Assembly (NCBI RefSeq): GCF_013114545.1
Contig: NZ_VTXI01000009.1
Location: forward strand, 124,001-188,000
Reading direction: 5' to 3'
DNA: 64,000 nt
DNA from: Vibrio sp. RE86
GTDB lineage: Bacteria; Pseudomonadota; Gammaproteobacteria; Enterobacterales; Vibrionaceae
A model generated the notes under the pieces. The model was not told the DNA's origin and ran no database searches. It worked only from the letters and a program-made list of their open reading frames with translations. Positions within the stretch are counted from its first letter, which is position 1; each line of letters begins with the position of its first letter. Both the position numbers and the translations under genes were made by a program. This document shows, in pieces, positions 54,349-63,148 of the stretch.

Positions 54349-56259
54349 TTATTTCCACGGATGACGGTATTGAATCTCTTGTTTATCAAGCAGAGGTAAA
54401 TGACCCTTCAACCGCGTTAAATAGTCTTCCCAATCTCTTTCCGACTTCACTGTCCAGCAAGCTTCAGCCATGGCGGTTAGTCTCGGGAAGATCATGTAAT
54501 CCATGCGAGATTGATTGGTCACAATCTCACTCCATAAGGCACATTGAATGCCTAAAATTCGTTTGCGAATTGGGTCTTGCTCTGGAACCTGAGCTAAAGG
54601 CTCATAACGATATGCATTTTCCAGAGGAGTAACCGCAGCCCAATCGACGCCAGGTTCTTCAGGGCTGTAATCTTGGGTCATATCAAGATAGGTAGATTGA
54701 GCTGGCTGCAAGATCACGTCAAAGCCTTGCTTCGCGCAGTTTAGAGCGGCCTCTTCACTCAGCCATGAATAGATAACCGTGTCTTTACTGACCTTATTGC
54801 CGTGCTGAGCTTCTTCCCAACCGACCATTCGTTTTCCTAGTGAGCGCAGTTTCTTTTCTGCATAGCGCAGCAGATGCCCTTGAAGCTCTTTTGTGCTTTG
54901 GTAACCCTCTTTATTCATCAGTGCCTGACAAGCTGGGCTCTCAAGCCAAACGCCATCAGGTACTTCATCAGCGCCGATATGTACCCAAGTGGATGGGAAT
55001 AGCTCTGCGATCTCTTCGAGTACGGTATCGATAAATTGGTAAGTGCCAGGCAGTGCAGGAGATAGCACATTATCGTTATAGTGCTGAATACTGCGGTATT
55101 GAGAGCGATCATCTGGATCGCACAGAAGCTCTGGCAACGCTTTGATGGCCGCGCGGCAGTGACCCGGAATATCAATTTCTGGAATGATATTGATACCTCG
55201 ATCTTCTGCGTATGCGATGATCTCTTTGATCTCATCTTGGCTGTAATAACCACCGTAGATATGGCCAAGTTGGCTATATTGTGGTTCTAGAGCCATATCT
55301 GCTCCACGATATGCACCGATCGAAGTGAGTTCAGGTAGCGCTTTGATCTCTACACGCCAGCCTTCGTCATCAGTTAGGTGCCAGTGAAAGGTATTAAATT
55401 TGTAGTGAGCGAGTTGATTTATAAGGCGCTTAACCGTCTCTATAGAGTGGAAATGACGAGTGCAGTCCAACATCATGCCACGGTATTTAAATCTCGGGCG
55501 GTCAATGATCTTGATGTATGGGACCTGCAAGCCTTGGCTATCGTCTTGTTCAATAAGCTGCAGTAGTGAGGCGCTCGCGTAAGTAAATCCAGTTCGCGAA
55601 CCCGCTTCAAGTCGGACACCTGAAGCAGAAACGGTAAGTTGATACTCGCCTTCATCTAGTGTTGGGTTGTTACGATAGACAATGTCGCTTTGCCCAATGG
55701 CTTGCGCACTAAAACCGTATATACGAGTTAACTCAGTTTGCAGCCAAGTCGCTGCTTTTTCCGCTAATGTCGCTTGCAGAGTTATCTGACTCGATGGGGT
55801 GATCTTAAAGTTGCCTTCAGAGCGTTCGATATGGTTCGGTTTAGGAATTAGAGGGGGCGACTGACTCTCAACATTTGGAACCTCACTGCGCTCACGATAT
55901 GGTGATGCCAATGCGATTGGTGTGAGGGTGACTGGATGGCTTTGAGAGTCGTCATCAGTCAGTATCAGTGCATCTTTAAATCCATCAGTATAGAAACGCA
56001 GAGGAGCCGTGTTGATACTAAATTCACAGTAGTAATGTTGGTTAGCCGGCAATACGTCAACGTCTGGTTGAACAGTACAAAAACTGCCAACTTGCTCAAT
56101 GACACCGTGAGTAAAACTATCGGGCTGGATAAAGCGATCGACAATAAACTGAAGACGCCAGTTACTTAGGTCACGATCAGTTAAATTGTGCAGCGTTAAG
56201 CCAAAGCGGCAAAACTGTTTTTGCTCAGAAAGAACGGCAAGTTCAACGCGGTAGCTCAT
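54349..56259 (-). CDS. Beta-N-acetylhexosaminidase (GH20), cytoplasmic
   Basis: Hydrolyses terminal GlcNAc from chitooligosaccharides or analogues. A carbohydrate-binding-like N-terminal domain (about 1-140) precedes a GH20b domain and the TIM barrel; the catalytic Asp431-Glu432 pair is in HIGADEVPDG, and KFNTFHWHLTDDEGWRVEIK supports the assignment. No signal peptide is present (MSYRVELAVL), so it acts on imported sugars. It has 636 residues and lies 86 bases upstream of chbP. Confidence 0.95.
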   Translation of the reverse strand: MSYRVELAVLSEQKQFCRFGLTLHNLTDRDLSNWRLQFIVDRFIQPDSFTHGVIEQVGSFCTVQPDVDVLPANQHYYCEFSINTAPLRFYTDGFKDALILTDDDSQSHPVTLTPIALASPYRERSEVPNVESQSPPLIPKPNHIERSEGNFKITPSSQITLQATLAEKAATWLQTELTRIYGFSAQAIGQSDIVYRNNPTLDEGEYQLTVSASGVRLEAGSRTGFTYASASLLQLIEQDDSQGLQVPYIKIIDRPRFKYRGMMLDCTRHFHSIETVKRLINQLAHYKFNTFHWHLTDDEGWRVEIKALPELTSIGAYRGADMALEPQYSQLGHIYGGYYSQDEIKEIIAYAEDRGINIIPEIDIPGHCRAAIKALPELLCDPDDRSQYRSIQHYNDNVLSPALPGTYQFIDTVLEEIAELFPSTWVHIGADEVPDGVWLESPACQALMNKEGYQSTKELQGHLLRYAEKKLRSLGKRMVGWEEAQHGNKVSKDTVIYSWLSEEAALNCAKQGFDVILQPAQSTYLDMTQDYSPEEPGVDWAAVTPLENAYRYEPLAQVPEQDPIRKRILGIQCALWSEIVTNQSRMDYMIFPRLTAMAEACWTVKSERDWEDYLTRLKGHLPLLDKQEIQYRHPWK

Positions 56260-56269
56260 AGATTAATCC

Positions 56270-57145
56270 TTAGTACAGGTTATGTTCTGCTTTGCCAGCA
56301 AACATTAACGCGCCTTCAATAGCGTCAAATTGGGGTTCTACAATCCAAGCTTGAACAGGAGGTGATAACCAAGCTTTGATGCGTTCAGCGATACTGCCCA
56401 TTAAACAAATTCGTGTTGCTCCTTTACGATTCAATGCTACCAGGAACATTTCGATATCTGCCGCTGTTTGCTTTAACATTTTGATGCCGAGTGCATCACC
56501 TTGTTGTGCGTATTGGAAGATGGCTGGGGAAAACTGACCATAATCACGAGGCAAAGCACTTTTAGACCACTCGACGATTTGATCAACATCGTGGTTAAAA
56601 TGTGTCATCACGTGATGAGCTAGGGGCGTCTTTTCGATAATGCCATCTTCAGCAAGCAACACCTGCTGTATCAAGTGAAGCCCCATAACCGCGCCACCAC
56701 CTTGATCTGAGATTGGGAATTCACGTCCGCCAACAACATGTTGTTCACCATTACTGAGGTAGATGCCACAAGATCCAGTGCCCGCAATCATGATGGCACC
56801 TGAGTCAGCGTTATGAGCGCCAATACATGCGCCATAGGCGTCGGTATTGAGGACCATAGAAGCAAAAGGGTGAGATAAGGTCATAAACTTTTGCCATGCA
56901 GACTTTTGCTCAGCGCCCGCTAAGGCGAGACCGACATGCATTGAACTGAAGTGTGATTCGTTTAGGTTACCTTGCTTGGCAGCTTGAGTAGTGGCATCAA
57001 GAATAGAACTCATCGCAACATCGACACCCAGCAGTATGTTGGCGCTGCCACTTTTCGCTTCACCAATCAGTGTTCCGTCTTCATTACGGATTCTTGCGCG
57101 ACATGAAGTGCCACCACCGTCGATACCTACGTAATAGAAGCCCAT
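56270..57145 (-). CDS. Glucosamine kinase (BadF/BadG/ROK-like ATPase family)
   Basis: ATP-dependent sugar kinase of the ASKHA fold. The N-terminal phosphate loop is GIDGGGTSCRARI, a second is MIAGTGSCGIYL, and an adenosine-binding segment lies near GATRICLMGSIAERI. The match is to the specific glucosamine kinase characterised in V. cholerae (GspK), which phosphorylates GlcN from chitin-derived disaccharides. The ATG overlaps the GH9 stop (TAATG), indicating coupling. The upstream extension to 57235 is therefore not used (291 residues). Confidence 0.9.
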   Translation of the reverse strand: MGFYYVGIDGGGTSCRARIRNEDGTLIGEAKSGSANILLGVDVAMSSILDATTQAAKQGNLNESHFSSMHVGLALAGAEQKSAWQKFMTLSHPFASMVLNTDAYGACIGAHNADSGAIMIAGTGSCGIYLSNGEQHVVGGREFPISDQGGGAVMGLHLIQQVLLAEDGIIEKTPLAHHVMTHFNHDVDQIVEWSKSALPRDYGQFSPAIFQYAQQGDALGIKMLKQTAADIEMFLVALNRKGATRICLMGSIAERIKAWLSPPVQAWIVEPQFDAIEGALMFAGKAEHNLY

Positions 57146-58866
57146 TATTTGACCTCCAATGAAGAAAAGTAAGTGGAATGATGAAGGGTAGCTAACAGGT
57201 ACCATGCACCGTGAGGGATCCACTGCTCGCCCCAACGCCAGTTTTGTAGCATGTCATCTTTCTGTTTCGGCGGGTTAAAGGCGATGTCATTTTCGTCTTC
57301 AAAGCCGGCAGTAATACCATTGCAGATCCCGCCTTTTGCATTGAAAAAGCCTAAATCTGGTAGGTAATCAGGGTTATTGTGGCCGTGACCATCTAACATA
57401 CACATGTCGTAAGGGTTTAAGCCCAGCACCCAATTCAGAGAATTTTGTGCAAAAGACAGCAGCTTTTCAGCGGTGGCTTTATCTTCAAGGAAAGGTAAGG
57501 CAATGAAAGCCATCGTGCTGAGTGAGCCTAGTCGAGCGTTTTCACCTTGCCACCAGTATCCAGTCTCATTGTTCTGTGCAACAAAGAATGAATCTCGCTT
57601 GTCACTATCAACGGCTTTTACATATTGGCGAGGGTATCCAAATGGGTTAGCAACATGGCTTGTAACCGTCAGCTCAAAATTGATCGCTTGGGTAATGGTT
57701 TGAAGAATTGATTGCTTAAGCTTAACTTCAGTTTCAATTGAGAGATATTCACACAGAGCGATGACAGGAAGCCCGGCTTCTGCTGCGTGGTAGTAAGGTC
57801 TGCTGCCATCCTGGTTTGCGGACCAAAAATTCTCGCATTGCTCGTCGCTTTGCTGACGTTGCTCAAGCTTCTGACTCCATAGACGGCACTCAGCTAAATA
57901 GTCACTATTGTTGGTGCTTTTAAAGAGTTCGACTACCGCTAGAAGCGCGCAATACTCGTCGATAATGTTTTCTTCACCGTCATTAAGGTATTGGCGATTA
58001 AACTCTTTTAAGTGCCAATAACCTTGTTCCGCTGCTTTAAGGTAATCAGCTTGCTGATATTCGCCAGATTCTTCTAGTCTTGATGCGGCTGCAAGTGCGG
58101 CAATTGCAACGCCGCCACCTTGTCTAAAACCAGCTTGGTAGTCATCTGATTTGTGACCTTCTTGAGTGGCGTAAGCACAGATTTCACGTTGCTTGATATC
58201 TTTGGACCATTTATCGAATACGGTCATGTAGAAAAAGCCGGCTGGGTTTTGCATACGCACGAGAAAATCAGCACCAAATAAGGCTTCTTCGAGTAATCTA
58301 ACTTTAGAGAATTGTGCGACTGACTCTTGGTTTTTGATATGATCTAAACCTTTGATCATGTTCCAAACAACCATTGGAATTTGCTGAGGGTTTAAGTAGT
58401 TACCATAAGAGAGGTGACTAAAGTATTTACTGACGTCACCCGATGCGTCATACCATCCGCCATGTACATCGACAGTTTCGTTGCTGCCTAGTAGTGGAGC
58501 CTCTCGGTCTTGTTTATCAAAACGACCGCCGCATCGCTGAGACTTGAAGTAGTGAAGGACGTCAGAGAAGGTACGTTTTAACAGTAATCCTGTATCAATG
58601 GTGAATACTTCGGAGCGTAGGTTATCTGCTTTTAGGTAGTAGCTACCCTGTTTTTCAAAATGAGAGAATTCAATGCGAAAAAAATTCCCTTGGTGCCAGT
58701 TGGCGACTTTAGTACCTTTTTCGATATCAAAAGACGCTACAGTTTGATGACTGTCAGCACAGACTAACAGCGCAGTGGTAGACGAAAGACGTGGCTTACG
58801 AGTCATCAATACAGCCTGCTTAGGCCCAAGGGCGTCATAACCAATGTGGTTAGTAAGTAGCAGCAT
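57145..58866 (-). CDS. Glycoside hydrolase family 9, exo-beta-D-glucosaminidase candidate
   Basis: Annotated in vibrios as an endoglucanase-like protein, but homologues in Photobacterium and Vibrio have been shown to act as exo-beta-D-glucosaminidases (family knowledge). A short immunoglobulin-like N-terminal domain (about 1-85) precedes an (alpha/alpha)6 barrel; the GH9 acid/base region GGWYDASGDVSKY is near residue 135 and LNPYDMCMLDGHGHNNPDYL is near 480-500. There is no signal peptide, so the enzyme is cytoplasmic. It has 573 residues. Its position beside glucosamine kinase supports deacetylated substrates ((GlcN)2 or GlcN-GlcNAc). Confidence 0.82.
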   Translation of the reverse strand: MLLLTNHIGYDALGPKQAVLMTRKPRLSSTTALLVCADSHQTVASFDIEKGTKVANWHQGNFFRIEFSHFEKQGSYYLKADNLRSEVFTIDTGLLLKRTFSDVLHYFKSQRCGGRFDKQDREAPLLGSNETVDVHGGWYDASGDVSKYFSHLSYGNYLNPQQIPMVVWNMIKGLDHIKNQESVAQFSKVRLLEEALFGADFLVRMQNPAGFFYMTVFDKWSKDIKQREICAYATQEGHKSDDYQAGFRQGGGVAIAALAAASRLEESGEYQQADYLKAAEQGYWHLKEFNRQYLNDGEENIIDEYCALLAVVELFKSTNNSDYLAECRLWSQKLEQRQQSDEQCENFWSANQDGSRPYYHAAEAGLPVIALCEYLSIETEVKLKQSILQTITQAINFELTVTSHVANPFGYPRQYVKAVDSDKRDSFFVAQNNETGYWWQGENARLGSLSTMAFIALPFLEDKATAEKLLSFAQNSLNWVLGLNPYDMCMLDGHGHNNPDYLPDLGFFNAKGGICNGITAGFEDENDIAFNPPKQKDDMLQNWRWGEQWIPHGAWYLLATLHHSTYFSSLEVK

Positions 58867-58905
58867 TAAAATCTCCGAAATTAATTAGTTATTGATTTAG
58901 TTATT

Positions 58906-58929
58906 TGGCCAAGAGCAGTGCTCTTGGCC
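58906..58929. other. Intercistronic stem-loop between the OppF-like ATPase and GH9 genes
   Basis: TTGGCCAAGAGC and GCTCTTGGCC pair around AGT, just after the ATPase-to-GH9 gap begins; no T-run follows on the minus strand, so it is more likely an mRNA-stabilising or processing structure than a terminator. Confidence 0.55.
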
Positions 58930-58937
58930 TGTTAGCA

Positions 58938-59933
58938 TTAATTTTCGTATAGGTAACAACGGACAAAGTGGTTCTCAGATAGTTGAGTCACTTCAGGTAA
59001 CTGTTCACGACATTTGTCTGTCGCATGCTGACAACGACCTGCAAACGGGCAGCCTGCTGAAGCTGGCGTCCAAAGTGGAATCTCGCCTTTGTTGCCTTTC
59101 AGTTTCTCGTGAATCGACTTACTTGGATCTGGAACCGCTGATACCAATAGCTGAGTGTATGGGTGCTGAGGGTTATGAATGATCTCATCAGTGTCACCCC
59201 ATTCCACCATATGGCCAACATACATAACCGAAAGATCTTCAGCGATGTAACGTGCCGTTGCGATATCGTGAGTGATGTAAAGTAGAGACATCTGCTTCTC
59301 AAACTTCATCTCTTCCATCAGGTTTAATACACCTGCACGGATTGATACATCAAGCATCGATGTCGGTTCATCAGCCAATACTACTTCTGCGCCAACAGCA
59401 ATGTTACGAGCAAGGTTGACACGCTGACGCTGACCACCAGAAAGTTGGTGCGGGAACTTTTGCGCGGTCTCTTTTGGTGGGATCAAGCCCACTTGCTCAA
59501 GAAGATCATAGACACGCTCTTCTTGCTCTTTCTTATTGCGAGGATCCACCTTTTTGTGAATCAGTAGAGGACGCAAAATATGGTGATAGATGTTATGTGT
59601 TGGGTTTAATGAACCAAACGGGTCTTGCCAAACCATCTGAACACCTTCACGATAGTTCATCAGGTCAGAACGTGAATTGATCGTTTTAATATCACGCCCT
59701 TTGTACTCGATAGAACCTTGGGTCGGCGCATACATTTTTGCGATCATTTTCGCCGTTGTAGACTTACCTGAACCCGATTCACCAACGACCGCTAGGCCAC
59801 GGCTTTTGTACATTTTGAATGATACGTCGTTGATCGCTCGCATCATCGGTTGTTGTAATGAATTACTATTGATTGGGAAATCTTTAACTAGGTTTTTCCC
59901 TTCCACCAATAGCTCACCAAATTCTTTGCTCAT
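58938..59933 (-). CDS. ABC transporter ATPase, OppF/DppF-like
   Basis: One of two ATPases of the chitin-disaccharide importer. Walker A GESGSGKST, signature LSGGQRQRVNLARNIA, Walker B VVLADEPTSMLD, and a C-terminal oligopeptide/dipeptide-type cysteine cluster (CPFAGRC...C...C) that binds a metal centre in this family. It has 331 residues. The context with ChbP, GH20 and kinase genes means sugar rather than peptide transport. Confidence 0.93.
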   Translation of the reverse strand: MSKEFGELLVEGKNLVKDFPINSNSLQQPMMRAINDVSFKMYKSRGLAVVGESGSGKSTTAKMIAKMYAPTQGSIEYKGRDIKTINSRSDLMNYREGVQMVWQDPFGSLNPTHNIYHHILRPLLIHKKVDPRNKKEQEERVYDLLEQVGLIPPKETAQKFPHQLSGGQRQRVNLARNIAVGAEVVLADEPTSMLDVSIRAGVLNLMEEMKFEKQMSLLYITHDIATARYIAEDLSVMYVGHMVEWGDTDEIIHNPQHPYTQLLVSAVPDPSKSIHEKLKGNKGEIPLWTPASAGCPFAGRCQHATDKCREQLPEVTQLSENHFVRCYLYEN

Positions 59934-59974
59934 AATTGTCTCCAGTAATCTTTTTTATTTTTTCTCAATGTTTG

Positions 59975-60958
59975 CTAGAGCTTGGCTTGAGCAATTGGGT
60001 CGCCGTAAAGGTGACAGTTTGAGAAACGACTTGGCTCTATTTGTCTTAGCTGAGTAGGGACACGAGTACATGCTTCATGGACACGGTCACAACGGGCTTG
60101 GAATCGACAACCTTGTGGAACTTCTAATAAGTTCAGTGGGTTACCTGGAATACCCGTTAGCTTCGTCTTAGGGCCTGTTAATGGAGGGAAAGAACTACCC
60201 AGACCTTTGGTGTAAGGGTGGTAAGGGCTTTCCAAGATCTCTTTTGATGGAGCGACTTCGATCAGCTCGCCGGAGTACATGATTCCGATGCGGTCTGAGA
60301 ACTCAACCATCAACGAAAGATCGTGAGTAATGAATAGGATAGAGAAACCAAACTCTTCTTTCAGAGCGTAGATTTTTTGCAGAATCTCGCGCTGAACGAC
60401 AACATCAAGCGCCGTTGTTGGTTCATCCATGATGATCATTTTTGGATTCAATGCGAGAGCGATTGCGATAACCAAGCGTTGACGCATGCCACCAGAAAAC
60501 TGGTGCGGGTAGTCAGTTAAACGGCTTGGGTGGATATCAACAATTTCAAGCAGACCTTCAGCGCGTTTAACTGCTTGCTCACGTGTCATGTTCGTGTGAC
60601 GCATAATCACGTCACAGAACTGGTCCTCCATTGTCAGTACAGGGTTGAGCGCATTCATCGCACTCTGGAACACCATCGACATCTCACTCCAGCGGAACGC
60701 TTGCATGCGCTCATCACTGTACTTAAGGATGTCTTCGCCATTGAAGATTACCTCGCCACCAGTGATAAATGCTGGCGGCTTATGAAGACGCATCAGTGAG
60801 AATGCGACAGTTGATTTACCACACCCTGACTCACCAGCGAGGCCAAAGACCTCACCAGGTGCAATATCAAAGCTTACATTGTTACACGCGCGGACATCGC
60901 CCGCGGCTGTGATGTAGTCAACGCATAAGTTGCGGATAGAAATGAGTGGTGCTGTCAT
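59975..60958 (-). CDS. ABC transporter ATPase, OppD/DppD-like
   Basis: Second ATPase of the same importer. Walker A GESGCGKST, signature FSGGMRQRLVIAIALA, Walker B MIIMDEPTTALD, and the C-terminal peptide-type Cys-rich region (CRFQARCDRVHEAC). It has 327 residues. It sits three bases after the permease gene, consistent with a coupled operon. Confidence 0.93.
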   Translation of the reverse strand: MTAPLISIRNLCVDYITAAGDVRACNNVSFDIAPGEVFGLAGESGCGKSTVAFSLMRLHKPPAFITGGEVIFNGEDILKYSDERMQAFRWSEMSMVFQSAMNALNPVLTMEDQFCDVIMRHTNMTREQAVKRAEGLLEIVDIHPSRLTDYPHQFSGGMRQRLVIAIALALNPKMIIMDEPTTALDVVVQREILQKIYALKEEFGFSILFITHDLSLMVEFSDRIGIMYSGELIEVAPSKEILESPYHPYTKGLGSSFPPLTGPKTKLTGIPGNPLNLLEVPQGCRFQARCDRVHEACTRVPTQLRQIEPSRFSNCHLYGDPIAQAKL

Positions 60959-60960
60959 GA

Positions 60961-61986
60961 TTATTTATCTCCGCTCCAAAGTGCATTTTGTGGTGGCATT
61001 TCTGGCGTACGTTCTTTCTTGTCCGCCTCAGCAAGTTTCTTCCAGCGTTTCATACCTTTGTGTGAACGAAGCTGCGGGTTAGCAATTTCATCAACAGCAA
61101 AGTTAAGCAGTGCAAGACCTGTAACAAGAACAGTTAGAGCCAAACAAGGGGCAATAACTTCCCACCACGCGCCGATAAGCATTGCTGATGAGGTTTGTAC
61201 GTTGTAAAGCATGATGCCCCAACTGATTGTGCTTGGGTCGCCCAAACCTAGGAATGAGATGATAGATTCCATACCAATTGCGTACATTACTGAGCCAATG
61301 AAGCTCGCGCCGACGATTGGAATAAGGTTTGGCAAAATCTCAACGAAGATGATGCGGAATGAAGATTCACCAAGAACTTCAGCGGCTTTAACAAACTCTT
61401 TCTCACGCAGAGCCAACGTTTGTGAGCGTATAACCCTCGCACCCCAAGCCCAGGAGGTACAGCCGATGATAATGGCAATGGTTAATGGTCCTGCCTCACC
61501 AATGAATGCCGCGAGTACGAAGAGTAGAGGGTATTGCGGGATAACCAGCATGATGTTCATTGCCGCAGTCAGTACATCATCAACACGTCCACCAAAGTAA
61601 CCTGCTGAGATACCGATAACTGTTGCCAAGAAACAAACCGTCAGACCAGCACCGAAGCCTACCGCTAAAGAGATACGCGCACCGTGCAGAAGCTGAGACC
61701 AAATGTCACGGCCCATACGGCTAGTACCAAGTACGTGGTCCGCTTTTTTCGACATAATCATTGTGCGACGGTCAGTGGCTAAGTTTTCAGCCACCCAACC
61801 ATCTGGGTTCGCCTGTGCAGACTTCACAATAAAGCTTGGGTACTCGTGTGGGTTACCAGTACGTTTGTCTGGCGCATGCTTAGTCAATAGAGGTGCAGCA
61901 AGAGCCATAAAGATAAAGATAGAAACAATCGCTAAACCAACACACGCGTAAGCGTTGCCAAGGATAAGTTTAAATAGGTCTTTCAT
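60961..61986 (-). CDS. ABC transporter permease, OppC/DppC-like
   Basis: Inner-membrane permease. An N-terminal helix (about 15-35) is followed by an unusually long periplasmic stretch (about 35-95) with HVLGTSRMGRDIWSQLLHGARISL, typical of DppC proteins, then five more helices. The coupling-loop motif is near ARVIRSQTLALREKEFVKAAEVLG. It has 341 residues. Its partner permease ends two bases upstream. Confidence 0.92.
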   Translation of the reverse strand: MKDLFKLILGNAYACVGLAIVSIFIFMALAAPLLTKHAPDKRTGNPHEYPSFIVKSAQANPDGWVAENLATDRRTMIMSKKADHVLGTSRMGRDIWSQLLHGARISLAVGFGAGLTVCFLATVIGISAGYFGGRVDDVLTAAMNIMLVIPQYPLLFVLAAFIGEAGPLTIAIIIGCTSWAWGARVIRSQTLALREKEFVKAAEVLGESSFRIIFVEILPNLIPIVGASFIGSVMYAIGMESIISFLGLGDPSTISWGIMLYNVQTSSAMLIGAWWEVIAPCLALTVLVTGLALLNFAVDEIANPQLRSHKGMKRWKKLAEADKKERTPEMPPQNALWSGDK

Positions 61987-61988
61987 AA

Positions 61989-62975
61989 TTATTTCCCTCC
62001 CTTACGAAGGCGAGGATCGAGAACAACGTAAAGCATGTCGGCAATTAGGTTAAACGACAGCATGAATAGCGTCATGATGATCAATTGGCCTTGAAGAACT
62101 TGGTAATCACGAGCGTGAATAGCGTTAAGGAGAACAGTACCAAGACCAGGGTAGTTAAAGATGATTTCAATGATTAACTGGCCACCAATCGCCATACCTA
62201 ATGACATAGATAGGGCAGTCACACTTGGTAGTAGTGCGTTACGTGCGGCGTAATTGAATACTACGCGGTTTTCACTTAGGCCCTTACCTTTAGCCATAGT
62301 GATGTAGTCTTCTGCTAATAGGTTAATCATGTTGTTACGCATGTTTACTAGGAAGCCACCAATTTGAATGATGGATGCACAGAACAGAGGAAGAACGGCG
62401 TGGTAAGCAACATCTTTGAAGAATTCCCAGCTCGTCCAGTCAGGGCTGACACCAGCAGTGTAGGCGTAACCTGTTGGGAACCACTTGAGTCCAATGGCGA
62501 AGATGAACAATGCCATCATTGCGATTACAACCTGAGGAACCGCCTGAATGATCAGCATTCCTGGAGTAACGAAAGCATCGTATTTACTGCCTCGTTTCCA
62601 AGCAGCAAAAATACCTAGTATTGAGCCAATAGAGAAAGAAAGAATAACCGCAGAGCCAGCTAGAAATAGTGACCAGCCGAATGCGCCACCTAGAAGCTTG
62701 TTCACTGACAGTGGGTAGAACTGAATCGATGTCCCTAGCTCCCAGCTAAGAATGTTTTTCATGTAGGCAACATATTGTGTAAATAGGCCGCCATCAACAA
62801 AGCCAAGTAGCTCTTTCATCGCGGCAATACGTTCCGGTGTTACCTGAACCGAAGCGTTCGCAAACATCATGGTTACCGGATCGCCCGGCATTGCACGAGG
62901 AATAATAAAGTTTAAAGTCGCAGCAACTAATAACGCGACAAAGTAAAACGACAAACGTCTTAAAAAATAACCCAT
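61989..62975 (-). CDS. ABC transporter permease, OppB/DppB-like
   Basis: Inner-membrane permease with the N-terminal MGYFLRRLSFYFVALLVAATLNFIIPRAMPGDP pattern of DppB (positions 1-33), six helices and the coupling loop in MRNNMINLLAEDYITMAKGKGLSENRV. It has 328 residues. The gap to the binding-protein gene upstream (173 bases) contains a strong hairpin. Confidence 0.93.
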   Translation of the reverse strand: MGYFLRRLSFYFVALLVAATLNFIIPRAMPGDPVTMMFANASVQVTPERIAAMKELLGFVDGGLFTQYVAYMKNILSWELGTSIQFYPLSVNKLLGGAFGWSLFLAGSAVILSFSIGSILGIFAAWKRGSKYDAFVTPGMLIIQAVPQVVIAMMALFIFAIGLKWFPTGYAYTAGVSPDWTSWEFFKDVAYHAVLPLFCASIIQIGGFLVNMRNNMINLLAEDYITMAKGKGLSENRVVFNYAARNALLPSVTALSMSLGMAIGGQLIIEIIFNYPGLGTVLLNAIHARDYQVLQGQLIIMTLFMLSFNLIADMLYVVLDPRLRKGGK

Positions 62976-63109
62976 AACTCACACCTTACTCACCCAGATT
63001 TTCCCTGTTTCTGGTTTCAGGTCGCTCCTAGCGAAAGTTCAAATTTAGAGCGAAAAATCCCCTGACGACTAGCGCCATATTGCAAATAACTCAGAGAGTG
63101 GGGGATTGA

Positions 63110-63132
63110 GTGGCGCACAGAAAGTGCGCCAC
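63110..63132 (-). other. Intercistronic stem-loop after the binding-protein gene
   Basis: GTGGCGCAC and GTGCGCCAC form a perfect 9-bp stem with a 5-base loop, 17 bases beyond the binding-protein stop. There is no T-run on the minus strand. It probably protects the upstream mRNA from 3' decay, giving more binding protein than permease, as for malE and other importers. Confidence 0.65.
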
Positions 63133-63148
63133 AAGATAGAACAACTAC

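Noticed and set aside
57146..57235. 30-codon upstream extension of the glucosamine kinase
   Set aside because: It lies wholly inside the GH9 coding sequence; the TAATG overlap and the family N-terminus mark 57145 as the start.
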